From contig NZ_WOEZ01000183.1 of NCBI RefSeq assembly GCF_013177735.1, positions 1-64,000 of the forward strand: a DNA stretch of 64,000 nt. Direction: 5' to 3'. Below the pieces are notes generated by a model, which saw only the letters and a list, made by a program, of their open reading frames with translations, was not told where the DNA came from and did not search any database. The stretch is from Paraburkholderia elongata (GTDB lineage Bacteria > Pseudomonadota > Gammaproteobacteria > Burkholderiales > Burkholderiaceae). The translations under genes and the position numbers were made by a program. Below are positions 1 through 8,505 of this stretch, piece after piece. Each line of letters opens with the position of its first letter. Position 1 is the first letter of the stretch.

Positions 1-190
1 TGTGCGGGGCAGGCACTTACTTTCTTTGCCGCCGCAAAGAAAGTAAGCAAAGAAAGCGGCTCCAACCGCTAATTCTTAAGCGGGTCCCCTGGCTTGGAGG
101 GGGTAGTGGTGCATCTGGAATCCGTGCCCTTGCGCATTCGGCGTTAGTGACAAAGGGCTCATCAGCTCCCACTCCGCACTGCGTGCGTCG
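1..190 (+). repeat. Dispersed repeat, copy A (cut by window edge)
   Basis: Bases 1 to about 125 recur almost exactly in inverted orientation ending at 594 and again in direct orientation from 36524. The conserved core is a perfect hairpin at 16-47: arms CTTACTTTCTTTGC and GCAAAGAAAGTAAG, four-base loop. Copy A is one base shorter than the others after the AAAGCGGCT segment. Open frames cross it on both strands, but they are arginine-rich, contain no recognisable domain and reuse the same repeat, so I do not call a gene. Bases 191-390, between copies A and B, contain nothing recognisable. Confidence 0.85.
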
Positions 191-390
191 CGGATGGGTC
201 TGCCAGGGAAACCATGCGGCTTCGTTCGTGTGCGGTGGGGGCCATCGGCTTCGCCTCGGCAATGCGCCGCTGCTCTCGTGGGCGCCCCCCCACTTCGAAT
301 GAAGTGTCGGTGTGTTGCCCCGGCGGCGGCGGTGGCGATGACGAGCCGGGGTTCTAAGCAAGACGCGAGCGCTAAAACACAGCGAACGGT

Positions 391-614
391 TTTAAGAGGT
401 ACTCTTCGGCGCGCGCAGCGTCGCCGGAAGTATGACGGCTTTGTCACTCACGCCGAATGTGCGAGAACACGGATTCCAGATGCACCACTACCCCCTCCAA
501 GCCAGGGGACCCGCTTAAGAATTAGCGGTGTGAAGCCGCTTTCTTTGCTTACTTTCTTTGCGGCGGCAAAGAAAGTAAGTGCCTGCCCCGCACAGGGGCG
601 AACGCTAATAGACC
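391..614 (-). repeat. Dispersed repeat, copy B, inverted relative to copy A
   Basis: Reverse complement of the same repeat. Its hairpin lies at 548-579 with the same 14-bp arms. Homology with the copy at 36504-36726 spans roughly the whole interval and stops near 391, close to a CTCTTAA-like string. Copies A and B form a long inverted pair around about 200 bases of unrelated sequence. Downstream, a 15-bp direct repeat TCAAGGAAAGGCCAA occurs at 624-638 and 648-662 in the leader of the next gene. Confidence 0.85.
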
Positions 615-738
615 AATATCAATTCAAGGAAAGGCCAAGAAGCGAGATCAAGGAAAGGCCAACGCCGCAGGCAAACACACGAACAAGCGCCGCGCAGGCA
701 AAAAACCCTAAATTCAAAACCCCAGGAGCAAACCCAAA

Positions 739-2199
739 ATGCCGACGCTAGTCCTAAAAGACCCTTCCCTTCTAAAAACAAATTCCTACATCGCAGGCGA
801 ATGGCAACCCGCCGACGACGGCGCGACCTTCGAAGTAAAAAACCCCGCCACAGGCGAAACAATCGCCACCGTGCCCCGCATGGGCACAAGCGAAACCCGC
901 CGTGCAATCGACACAGCAAACGCCGCATGGCCAGCATGGCGCGCAACCACCGCCAAACACCGCGCCACGATCCTGCGCAAATGGCATGACCTGATGCTGG
1001 AAAACGCCGACGATCTGGCAAAGATCCTGACCACCGAACAAGGCAAACCCCTCGCCGAAGCCAAAGGCGAAATCCTCTACGCCGCCTCGTTCCTGGAATG
1101 GTTCGCTGAAGAAGGCAAACGCGTCAACGGCGACACCATCCCCACGCCGGCAAACGACAAACGCATCGTCGTGACTAAAGAACCGATCGGCGTCTGCGCG
1201 GCCATCACACCGTGGAATTTCCCGGCGGCCATGATCACCCGTAAAGTCGGCCCGGCACTTGCCGCCGGCTGCCCAATCATCGTCAAACCGGCCGAAGCCA
1301 CGCCGCTGTCGGCACTCGCCCTCGCCGTGCTGGCCGAACGCGCCGGAGTACCGCGCGGCGTGTTCAACGTCGTCACCGGCGAGCCGAAAGCGATCGGCGC
1401 GGAAATGACCGGCAATCCGATCGTGCGCAAATTGTCCTTCACCGGCTCGACGCCGGTGGGCCGTCTGCTGATGGCGCAGTGCGCGCCGACGGTCAAGAAA
1501 GTGTCGCTCGAACTCGGCGGCAACGCGCCGTTCATCGTCTTCGAAGACGCGGATCTGGATGCGGCCGTCGCAGGCGCCATCGCGTCGAAATATCGCAATA
1601 GCGGCCAGACCTGCGTCTGCACGAATCGCTTCTACGTGCACGATAAAGTCTACGACGCATTCGCCGAAAAACTGCGCGTTGCCGTCGAACAACTCAAGGT
1701 CGGCCGCGGCACCGAAGACGGCGTCACGCAAGGTCCGCTGATCAACGAAGCCGCTGTGCTCAAGGTCGAATCGCATATCGAAGACGCCCTCGCCAAAGGT
1801 GCACGCATCGTCACCGGCGGCAAGCGCCATGCGCTCGGTCACGGCTTCTTCGAGCCGACCGTGCTCGCGGACGTCACGCCGGCCATGAAGGTCGCACGCG
1901 ACGAAACCTTCGGGCCGCTTGCGCCGCTGTTCCGCTTCTCGTCGGATGAAGAAGTGATCCGCCTCGCCAACGATACGGAATTCGGCCTCGCGTCGTACTT
2001 CTATAGCCGTGATATCGGCCGCGTCTGGCGCGTCGCGGAAGCGCTCGAATACGGCATGGTGGGTATCAACACCGGGCTGATTTCCAACGAAGTTGCGCCG
2101 TTCGGCGGCGTCAAGCAATCGGGTCTTGGCCGTGAAGGCTCGCACTACGGTATCGACGATTACGTCGTGATCAAGTACATGTGCGTCGGCGGGATCTGA
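739..2199 (+). CDS. gabD: NAD(P)-dependent succinate-semialdehyde dehydrogenase
   Basis: Cytosolic enzyme that oxidises succinate semialdehyde to succinate, the last step of GABA degradation. The 486-aa product has the full aldehyde dehydrogenase fold: the TPWNFP motif near residue 160, the coenzyme loop FTGSTPVG, the general base in LELGGNAP and the nucleophile in SGQTCVC, followed by the C-terminal PFGGVKQSGLGREG. The double-cysteine CVC around the nucleophile and the overall sequence fit GabD better than other aldehyde dehydrogenases. AGGAGC precedes the start by about 11 bases. No gabT is seen in the window. The first 350 bases are unusually rich in A-ending codons compared with the rest of the gene. 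Confidence 0.93.
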   Translation: MPTLVLKDPSLLKTNSYIAGEWQPADDGATFEVKNPATGETIATVPRMGTSETRRAIDTANAAWPAWRATTAKHRATILRKWHDLMLENADDLAKILTTEQGKPLAEAKGEILYAASFLEWFAEEGKRVNGDTIPTPANDKRIVVTKEPIGVCAAITPWNFPAAMITRKVGPALAAGCPIIVKPAEATPLSALALAVLAERAGVPRGVFNVVTGEPKAIGAEMTGNPIVRKLSFTGSTPVGRLLMAQCAPTVKKVSLELGGNAPFIVFEDADLDAAVAGAIASKYRNSGQTCVCTNRFYVHDKVYDAFAEKLRVAVEQLKVGRGTEDGVTQGPLINEAAVLKVESHIEDALAKGARIVTGGKRHALGHGFFEPTVLADVTPAMKVARDETFGPLAPLFRFSSDEEVIRLANDTEFGLASYFYSRDIGRVWRVAEALEYGMVGINTGLISNEVAPFGGVKQSGLGREGSHYGIDDYVVIKYMCVGGI

Positions 2200-2212
2200 G
2201 CCTTTACTGTAA

Positions 2213-2437
2213 AGGGTCGAATATAGGACTTGCGCCGGAAGCTACGCCGACAGAATCTTGTTGCGCGTAGTCGGCGCATTTCACTTCGGCGCCGTCGGCC
2301 ACGTCGCCGAGCAGACGCGCGACGCCATCGCGAAACAAACCTGCGGGGGCGATCTCGCAGAGTCCAACAAAAAGCTGAATATCCGTCACGGCAACGATCT
2401 GGTGCGCTTCGCAATTCAGTGGATCGAGAGCCAATAG
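2213..2437 (+). other. Open frame of unknown origin in the gabD-pstS gap (possible gene remnant)
   Basis: The 406-base gap after gabD carries a 74-codon open frame without an ATG; TTG at 2258 is the only plausible start. Its conceptual product reads like real protein (for example CGGDLAESNKKLNIRHG and a C-terminal FAIQWIESQ) rather than the arginine-rich shadow typical of this genome. I do not recognise the family. It may be the 3' end of a decayed gene. The rest of the gap, 2438-2605, shows no gene or clear terminator. Confidence 0.3.
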
Positions 2438-2605
2438 GGCGGAGCCCGGTCATTGAATAAGGCAATCCCCTAGCCTCATTTAAGAAGTGGGCCTTATTCA
2501 TGCGCACGCGGTCAGCGCATACAGTGCAGTGGTACCTGCCGACGTGCCGCAATCCTTGGGCGGGGCGGGTAAGCGCAACCCAAAAGCGCCATAGGGGTCG
2601 CCGCC

Positions 2606-3781
2606 ATGAACACCAGATTCCAGCGAACCGTTGTCGTTCTAATCTCCGCACTCTTTCATGGAACGGCCCGCGACCTATGGCCAGTGTTTCGATGTATCGC
2701 GGTTACGTGCCTCGTCGCGAGTCAGGCGCTGGCAGCGCAAGCGGCAGGAGGAATCACCGGCGCCGGCTCTAGCTTCTTCGACCCCCTGGTCCAGAAGTGG
2801 GCCGCCTCCTACTACGACAGAACCGGCCAGCAGGTGAGTTTTCATCCCATTGGCTCCGGGAACGGCATCGATCGGCTGAAAGCGGCTACGGTGAATTTTG
2901 GCGCCTCGGACATGCCGCTGAAACCCGACGAATTGCGCGCATCGGGACTCATCCAATTTCCGGTGGCGGCGGGCGGCCTCGTGCCGGCAGTCAACCTCGA
3001 TGGCATTGCCGCGGGACAGCTTCAATTGACGGGGGCGCTGCTGGCGGACATCTACTTGGGCAAGATCACCGAATGGAACGATGCGGCCATCAAGGCGGTC
3101 AATCCCGGCCTCGCGCTCCCTGATCTGAAAATCGTCGTGGTGCATCGCGGCGATCGTTCCGGGTCGACCTTCAACTGGACGAACTACCTGTGCGCGGTGA
3201 GTGTGCAATGGAGCGAGCAGGTGGGCAGCGGCCTGACGGTCAAATGGCCCGTGGGGGTCAACGCCACGAGCAGCCAGCTCGTCGCTACGTATGTCAAGCG
3301 GATCAAGGGCGCGATCGGCTATGTTGAACTGGCCTACGCCGCGCCGGCGCATCTGGCCTATGCGATCGTCCAGAATAAAAGCGGCGCATTTGTCGAGCCA
3401 TCGGCCGAGAGTTTCAAGGCTGCGGTGGAAACAGTGGCTTGGGGCCGTGAGGATGATTTCTACCAAATCGTCACCAATCCGCCGGGCGACCAAGCCTGGC
3501 CGATTCCTGGTGTCGTATTCATCTTGATGAAGGCCGACTCCAAGGACACGGCTGGTGCGAACGCTGCGCTAGCGCTCTTCCGGTGGGCACTCACTGAGGG
3601 CCGGAAAGAGGCAGCCGCTGAAAATTACGGCACCCCGCCGCCGGACTTAGTCGGGGAGATAGAAGCGTATTGGGCGCAGAACCTGACCTACGGTCAAGTC
3701 ATTGGAGTCGCCGCCGTCGCCTCGCCGAAGAGCCGAACAAGCATGATCCGCGAAACCAGATCGTTGCCACGAGGCTTTTGA
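2606..3781 (+). CDS. PstS-like phosphate-binding periplasmic protein
   Basis: Probable periplasmic solute-binding protein of the PstS family. After an N-terminal hydrophobic segment ending around residue 47 (SQALAAQAAGG) the mature protein opens with GITGAGSSFFDPLVQKW and has the phosphate-loop strings PIGSGNGID, FGASDMPL and HRGDRSGSTFNWTNYL typical of the family. At 391 aa it is longer than E. coli PstS, partly through an N-terminal extension; an internal start near residue 20 is possible. No pstCAB, phoU or phoBR lies nearby, so it is an orphan binding protein. Some orphan PstS homologues act in adhesion or phosphate sensing, so uptake is not certain. Confidence 0.85.
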   Translation: MNTRFQRTVVVLISALFHGTARDLWPVFRCIAVTCLVASQALAAQAAGGITGAGSSFFDPLVQKWAASYYDRTGQQVSFHPIGSGNGIDRLKAATVNFGASDMPLKPDELRASGLIQFPVAAGGLVPAVNLDGIAAGQLQLTGALLADIYLGKITEWNDAAIKAVNPGLALPDLKIVVVHRGDRSGSTFNWTNYLCAVSVQWSEQVGSGLTVKWPVGVNATSSQLVATYVKRIKGAIGYVELAYAAPAHLAYAIVQNKSGAFVEPSAESFKAAVETVAWGREDDFYQIVTNPPGDQAWPIPGVVFILMKADSKDTAGANAALALFRWALTEGRKEAAAENYGTPPPDLVGEIEAYWAQNLTYGQVIGVAAVASPKSRTSMIRETRSLPRGF

Positions 3782-3852
3782 GAGCACTTCACGCGCGAGC
3801 GCACCGAGCAGTTTATCCACGAGTGTAATCAGATAACAAGGAGGTAAGCATC

Positions 3853-4182
3853 ATGAAGTCGCTAATCCACGCAGTCCTTGTCGCTGCGGTCTTCGCCGCT
3901 CCGGCTGTATCGTTCGCTCAACAATCGGACGCTCCTTTAACAACCCGCGAGCAAGTGCGCGCTGAGCTCATTCAACTCGAAAGCGCTGGCTATCACGTCG
4001 GGGACGGCGATAACGCCTCCTATCCGACGGCGATTCAGGCTGCCGAAGCGCGCGTTGCTGCGCAAAATGGCGCGACAAGCGGCTATGGCGGCGTGGTCAG
4101 CGGCTCGTCGGCATCGGGCGCTCCGGCAGCCGTCCGCCCCACTTCCAGTGACGGCTTGATGTCGATTTATTTCGGCCAGTAA
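3853..4182 (+). CDS. DUF4148 small periplasmic protein
   Basis: A 109-aa exported protein. A signal peptide (residues 1-22, MKSLIHAVLVAAVFAAPAVSFA) is followed by the DUF4148 signature TREQVRAELIQLESAGY and then QAAEARVAAQNG. The C terminus is Ser/Gly-rich. The family is abundant in Burkholderiaceae and has no established function. AAGGAGG lies directly upstream with good spacing. A paralogue is encoded at 12843-13169. Confidence 0.9.
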   Translation: MKSLIHAVLVAAVFAAPAVSFAQQSDAPLTTREQVRAELIQLESAGYHVGDGDNASYPTAIQAAEARVAAQNGATSGYGGVVSGSSASGAPAAVRPTSSDGLMSIYFGQ

Positions 4183-4328
4183 ACGGCAGGAGGCGCAAGC
4201 GGAGCGTGTCTAATGAATTGCAAATCTCATCACAACAATCAGTGACGATTGTTTGCCCCACCTTGCGTTGCAATTTTCCGTGCGTATAGAATGCATTGAT
4301 CCTCTCGATCAGCGGCCCGAACCCGATA

Positions 4329-5021
4329 ATGGCATTCATGGCGGACACGTCCGAAGAAATGCGGACAAACCAGTGGTTCAGCTCGTTGCCACCGGCCGAG
4401 CAGGAGGCGCTTATCCAGCGAAGCGAATTGATGACGCTGCAACCTGGCGAATATCTGTTCCGCCGGGGCGATACACCGACCGGCTTCTGTGGTCTCAAGG
4501 ACGGCAGACTCAAAGCCTTCACGCTGCGCGAGGACGGCAAGGAGGCGATCCTGGCCGTGATCGAAGCCGGTAACTGGTTTGGACAGGCCTCTATGACCGG
4601 CCGGCAGCCACGCGCACGTGATGTCATCGCGATCGAGCGATCGACCGTCTTCGTGGTCAGGACCTCCGCCTTTGATGAGCTAATGCAGAATCAAGCGTTC
4701 CTCCGGGCCATCGCCGAGTTGCAGTCCATCCACATGAATTGGCTCTATCGCATGGTCGAAGATGCCACCCTTCATTCGACGCGTGCACGCGTTGCCCGGC
4801 GGCTGCTACAGCTTGCGTCGGGCGACGTAACCACTTGGCCGCAGAGTCGCCAGAACGTCAGCGTCTCGCAGGACACCCTGGCCATGATGCTCGGCATCAC
4901 ACGCCAGACGCTCTCGCTTGAGCTTAAGGCAATGGCCGACAAAGGAGCGATCGCTCTCCGGTATGGTCGAATCGAAATATGTTCGAAGGAGATCCTGGCG
5001 CTCTTTCAAGATTATCCGTGA
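4329..5021 (+). CDS. Crp/Fnr-family transcriptional regulator
   Basis: Cyclic-nucleotide-type effector domain followed by a winged helix. The N-terminal half has a cupin-like GEYLFRRGDTPTGFCGLKDG and a later GNWFGQASM. The C-terminal part carries the helix-turn-helix VSQDTLAMMLGITRQTLSLELK. There is no N-terminal cysteine cluster of the FNR kind, so iron-sulfur sensing is unlikely. The frame opens upstream at a TTG at 4296; I chose the ATG at 4329, and 4338 is also possible, because no site has a strong ribosome-binding sequence. It converges on the porin gene that follows. Confidence 0.85.
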   Translation: MAFMADTSEEMRTNQWFSSLPPAEQEALIQRSELMTLQPGEYLFRRGDTPTGFCGLKDGRLKAFTLREDGKEAILAVIEAGNWFGQASMTGRQPRARDVIAIERSTVFVVRTSAFDELMQNQAFLRAIAELQSIHMNWLYRMVEDATLHSTRARVARRLLQLASGDVTTWPQSRQNVSVSQDTLAMMLGITRQTLSLELKAMADKGAIALRYGRIEICSKEILALFQDYP

Positions 5022-5069
5022 TCGCCCCTGTCGGCGCTTTCTCGAGCCGCTCGTCGTCCCGCAGGGAGA

Positions 5070-6221
5070 CTAGAACGTATGCCGCACGCCGGCCATGATG
5101 CCCAGTTGGGTCGTGCCGTACGCCGAACTCAGGGCGTTAATGCCTTGGAACTGGGCGCCAACCATTCCGCCACGGTACAGCGAGTAGTCCGCTTCCAGAT
5201 AGGTATCCGTACGTTTCGACCAGTTATAGTCTGCAAGCAGCTGGAATTGCGTCGCGTTTCCATCCGCGGCCTGCGTCTTGCCGGTCTGAATCGTGCGCCA
5301 CACATTCGCGGAAAGGTGAGTAGCGTCCCCTACCAGTTGCGAGACCCCACCAAAAAACATTTGTCGGGAACTGAACGTGTTGAATTTAAGCGCGGACAAT
5401 TCCGGCGCAGTGAATGGGCCGTTAGGGAAATTGCCGACAAACCCGGTATCCTGCCTGTTCACTGCCCAGCCGGCCATGAGCGTCGTATCGCCGAACGAAT
5501 AGGACCCGCCGGCAGTCCAGGACTTGAAGTGCGCGGAAGCGTTCACGGCATCGCGCGAGTCCAGGTACGCGGCAGCCAGACGCAATGGTGCGCCGGGCAA
5601 ATAGAGAATCGATGCCCCAATCTGACTTCCCGAACCAAACGAGCCCGCATTGCCACCAAACGCGTACGACAGCTCAACCGTCAGGTATTGCCATCTCGCC
5701 GCATATTTGGCCATGTTGCTCGTCCACACGCCCTGAGCCATCGTGACCTCCGGCCGGAACTGGTAGAACGTCGGAAGCCATGGATTCGTGATGAAGGCGC
5801 CCAGAACAGCGTCAGCAAGCGGGTTGATCTGGCGTCCCATTGTTAGCCTTCCGTAGCTGCCAGACTGCAAGCCAACAAAAGCCGTATTGAAGAATGGATA
5901 AGCGGGGTCGGTCGCCCCGGAGTTCGGGAAGAAACGATTCTCGAGCTGGAATACGACCTTCGTTCCACCACCAATGTCTTCCGCCCCCTTGAATCCCCAA
6001 AGACTCTCGCTTGCGCCGTTGGCGAGCTGAACGCGAGAATCGCCTTGTGGATTCGAATGAGTTGTGTATCGAACTCCTGTATCGACAAGCCCGAAAAGCG
6101 TTACCGACGACTGCGCGGCTGCTGGGACGGAGTACAACGTCGCAGTAGACACCATGGCAGCCAACAGGCTGGCATGGTGTCGATGTCGCTTTTTCCCTAA
6201 CAATCTCCTAACCTTCTTCAT
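5070..6221 (-). CDS. Gram-negative trimeric porin
   Basis: Outer-membrane diffusion porin of the Burkholderia OmpC-like family, 383 aa. After a basic start and a signal peptide ending in VPAAAQ, the mature protein begins SSVTLFGLVDTGVRY, shows GFKGAEDIGGGTKVVFQLE and YGRLTMGRQ, and ends in the classical aromatic terminus MAGVRHTF. The N-terminal region before the hydrophobic core (KKVRRLLGKKRHRHH) is longer and more basic than usual. It stands alone on the minus strand with a long upstream region. Confidence 0.93.
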   Translation of the reverse strand: MKKVRRLLGKKRHRHHASLLAAMVSTATLYSVPAAAQSSVTLFGLVDTGVRYTTHSNPQGDSRVQLANGASESLWGFKGAEDIGGGTKVVFQLENRFFPNSGATDPAYPFFNTAFVGLQSGSYGRLTMGRQINPLADAVLGAFITNPWLPTFYQFRPEVTMAQGVWTSNMAKYAARWQYLTVELSYAFGGNAGSFGSGSQIGASILYLPGAPLRLAAAYLDSRDAVNASAHFKSWTAGGSYSFGDTTLMAGWAVNRQDTGFVGNFPNGPFTAPELSALKFNTFSSRQMFFGGVSQLVGDATHLSANVWRTIQTGKTQAADGNATQFQLLADYNWSKRTDTYLEADYSLYRGGMVGAQFQGINALSSAYGTTQLGIMAGVRHTF

Positions 6222-6831
6222 GCATAGACTCCAACTTTATGATTATGTCGCACTACAAACTATATAAAACACATCTACAATCGGACTACTGCTAGCCGAA
6301 CACAAACGCCGCCTGATCTCTTCTTTTTGCGTGATTCGATGAGCCGAGGAGACTTTGTCAACCTGACGACTCGGCGCAAACTTCATCCTCTGATGACACC
6401 GGCTCCGATCAACGCGGTGTGCCCACAACCACACGTTGCCCGGAAATTTTTCCCGCGACTGCCAGAAAACTTACTTTCTGCGGCGCGAACACAGTTGCCA
6501 CTGCGGCGCGCCTTATTCCGTCGGGCTGAGGAGCCGTACGGAATTACCCTACAAGAGTGGCAATGTACCTCGTGCGGGCGACTGATCAATCCCAGGCAGT
6601 CTTCCGATTGGGCGGTTCGACTCCGAGTTCCATCTTCCTGCAGGGCGCTGTCACGTTAAAGCGTTCGCGACGCAAGAGCGGAAAGGCTCCGCGTTTGGTT
6701 AGAAAGCGGACCGATCTTGGGTAATCTCAGTGAAGCGATGCCAGGCGGCGAAGCGTGCGGCGAGTTGCTTGCGATTTTGCATTCTTCATCACGCGATCTT
6801 ACTCGACCGTCCCAGCAACGTGACAGTGCCC
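6222..6831. other. 610-base non-coding region upstream of porin
   Basis: No convincing gene. The porin promoter should lie at the left edge, where the sequence becomes AT-rich (ACTATATAAAACACAT around 6255). A weak inverted repeat ATTCCGT / ACGGAAT sits at 6515-6521 and 6538-6544. A 110-codon open frame at 6327-6659 contains a CxxC but has no recognisable family and no ribosome-binding site. Confidence 0.5.
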
Positions 6832-8259
6832 TCAAACGCCCGGCTTCGGAATATGGCGCTTGACCACCATCAGCGCGACCATCACGATCACCATCGCGAT
6901 CCCGAGCATCCACAGGTACGACGATGCGCCGCCTTCCGTAATCACCACCGCGCCCGCGAACGCGCTGGCAATCGCGCCGAGCCGGCCGAACGCGAGCGCC
7001 GATGCGGTGCCGGTTGCGCGCACACGGGTCGGATAGACGTACGCACACAGCGCAAACATCGTCGACTGGACCGCGTTGACGAACAGCCCGTGCACGCCGA
7101 GACCGAAGATCAGCAAGCCGGTGTGGGCGGAGATGTTCACACCGAGCAGCAACAACGCGCTCGCCGCACCACCCGCGCTGCAGAGAATCAACGGCCAACG
7201 CGAGCCGGTGCGAGCGATCACCACGGCGCACAACAACGCGCCGACCACACCGCCGAGGTTGTACGCGGTGAGCCCCGAACCCGCCACCGACACCGACAAA
7301 CCCTGCGTGCTCAGCATCGTCGGCAGCCAGCTGAAAGCGCTGTAGACGGCCAGCAGGCATAGGCAGAACGCACACCAGATCGCCACCGTATCGAGCGCCA
7401 GGCCTCCGCGGAACAGCCCGGTGAAACCGGTGTGCTTTTCAACAGCCTGTTCGCGCGCGTCGGTAAATACACAGCCGCTTGCCACCGGACGCGACATCCG
7501 GCCAAGCAGGCGTTTGAGTTCCGGCCAGCGCTGCGGCCGCCGGGCGAGAAAGCGCGGCGACTCAGGCAACGTGAAGAGCAGCAACACGCCGAGTGCAAGG
7601 GGCAGCACGCCGCCGATCATGAACAAGCCGCGCCATCCGTACGTCGGCAGAATTTCATGCGCGAACAAACCCGCCACCATGCCGCCGAGCGGCACGCAGA
7701 CGATCGTTGCAGTGACTGCCAATGTGCGGCGGCGAGCCGGTGTGAACTCCGCGGTCATGGTCGTCGAACTCGGCAACGCGCCGCCAATGCCGAGGCCGGC
7801 GATAAAACGCAGCACGGCAATCGTCGCGATGTCGGGTGCGAAGCAGATACCACAGGTAGCGGCGCCGAACACCAGCACGCTGCCGATCACCGCCCAGCGG
7901 CGACCGAAGCGATCGGCCAGCAGCCCGGCACACGCGCTGCCGATCCCCATGCCGATCAAACCGGCCGCGACCACCGGCGCAAAAGCCGCGCGCGTGACGC
8001 CCCATTCCTTGATCAGTACTGGAATCGCGAAACCGATCAACTGGCTGTCGAAACCGTCCAGGACGATCGACAACGCCGCGAGAAACACCACGATCTTTTG
8101 CATAGTGGTGTAAGGGCCTTCGTCGAGCGTGCGGCCGATATCGACTGCGTGACGCCCCTCTTCGCTTCCTGCCTGATGGCCGGCGAGCGGTGCGTCGGTC
8201 GCATCGGTCGCACCGATTGCCGCACTGGACGGACCGGCCGGTGGTACATAACTGGTCAT
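6832..8259 (-). CDS. MFS transporter, aromatic acid:H+ symporter type
   Basis: Twelve-helix major facilitator, 475 aa from the chosen start. The first helix contains SIVLDGFDSQLIGFAIP, whose D-G-F-D pattern is characteristic of the aromatic acid:H+ symporters (PcaK, BenK). GLLADRFGRRWA is the loop 2-3 signature. The ATG at 8259 is preceded by GGAGACAGC; the frame is open further upstream, but that stretch is a low-complexity tandem array. It is the last gene of a minus-strand group with an aldehyde dehydrogenase and benzoylformate decarboxylase, so uptake of an aromatic acid such as benzoylformate or mandelate is the likely role. Confidence 0.88.
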   Translation of the reverse strand: MTSYVPPAGPSSAAIGATDATDAPLAGHQAGSEEGRHAVDIGRTLDEGPYTTMQKIVVFLAALSIVLDGFDSQLIGFAIPVLIKEWGVTRAAFAPVVAAGLIGMGIGSACAGLLADRFGRRWAVIGSVLVFGAATCGICFAPDIATIAVLRFIAGLGIGGALPSSTTMTAEFTPARRRTLAVTATIVCVPLGGMVAGLFAHEILPTYGWRGLFMIGGVLPLALGVLLLFTLPESPRFLARRPQRWPELKRLLGRMSRPVASGCVFTDAREQAVEKHTGFTGLFRGGLALDTVAIWCAFCLCLLAVYSAFSWLPTMLSTQGLSVSVAGSGLTAYNLGGVVGALLCAVVIARTGSRWPLILCSAGGAASALLLLGVNISAHTGLLIFGLGVHGLFVNAVQSTMFALCAYVYPTRVRATGTASALAFGRLGAIASAFAGAVVITEGGASSYLWMLGIAMVIVMVALMVVKRHIPKPGV

Positions 8260-8292
8260 GAAGCTGTCTCCTGGTTTGTGTGCGCGATCTGA

Positions 8293-8359
8293 GCGCCGCG
8301 CTTTTGTCGTCACGCTTTTGGCTCGCGCTTTTTGGTCACGCTTTTTGGTCACGCTTTTT
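8293..8359 (+). repeat. Intergenic array of degenerate ~13-bp units
   Basis: Between the aldehyde dehydrogenase and transporter genes lie about five successive units built on GTCACGCTTTT. Two units, TGGTCACGCTTTT at 8333-8345 and 8346-8358, are identical; those before them are degenerate (GGCTCGCGCTTTT, GTCGTCACGCTTTT, GCGCCGCGCTTTT). The array lies inside the 5' extension of the transporter frame and argues against a longer transporter N terminus. Confidence 0.8.
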
Positions 8360-8505
8360 AGCGAGTATGTGAGCGAGCGACCGGCTTTAGACATTGCCGT
8401 TTCGCGCAAAAGCCATGACATGTATGAATGGCTTTCACGGCGCGCGTATCGCTGCTGCGAATCAGCGGGCAGCGATACGCAGCGACCGGAACGACAATCG
8501 ACCCT

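Noticed and set aside
194..751. 185-codon frame running through the inverted repeat pair
   Set aside because: Built from the dispersed repeat itself, arginine-rich and overlapping the gabD start.
772..2145. 457-codon open frame antisense to gabD
   Set aside because: Exact antisense shadow of a gene with full aldehyde dehydrogenase motifs; product is His/Arg/Phe-rich with no family features.
6327..6659. 110-codon frame with a CxxC motif upstream of porin
   Set aside because: No ribosome-binding site, no family similarity and arginine-rich composition; kept as non-coding.
8260..8421. 54-residue N-terminal extension of the MFS transporter
   Set aside because: Encoded by a low-complexity tandem array; ATG 8259 has a proper ribosome-binding site and normal family length.
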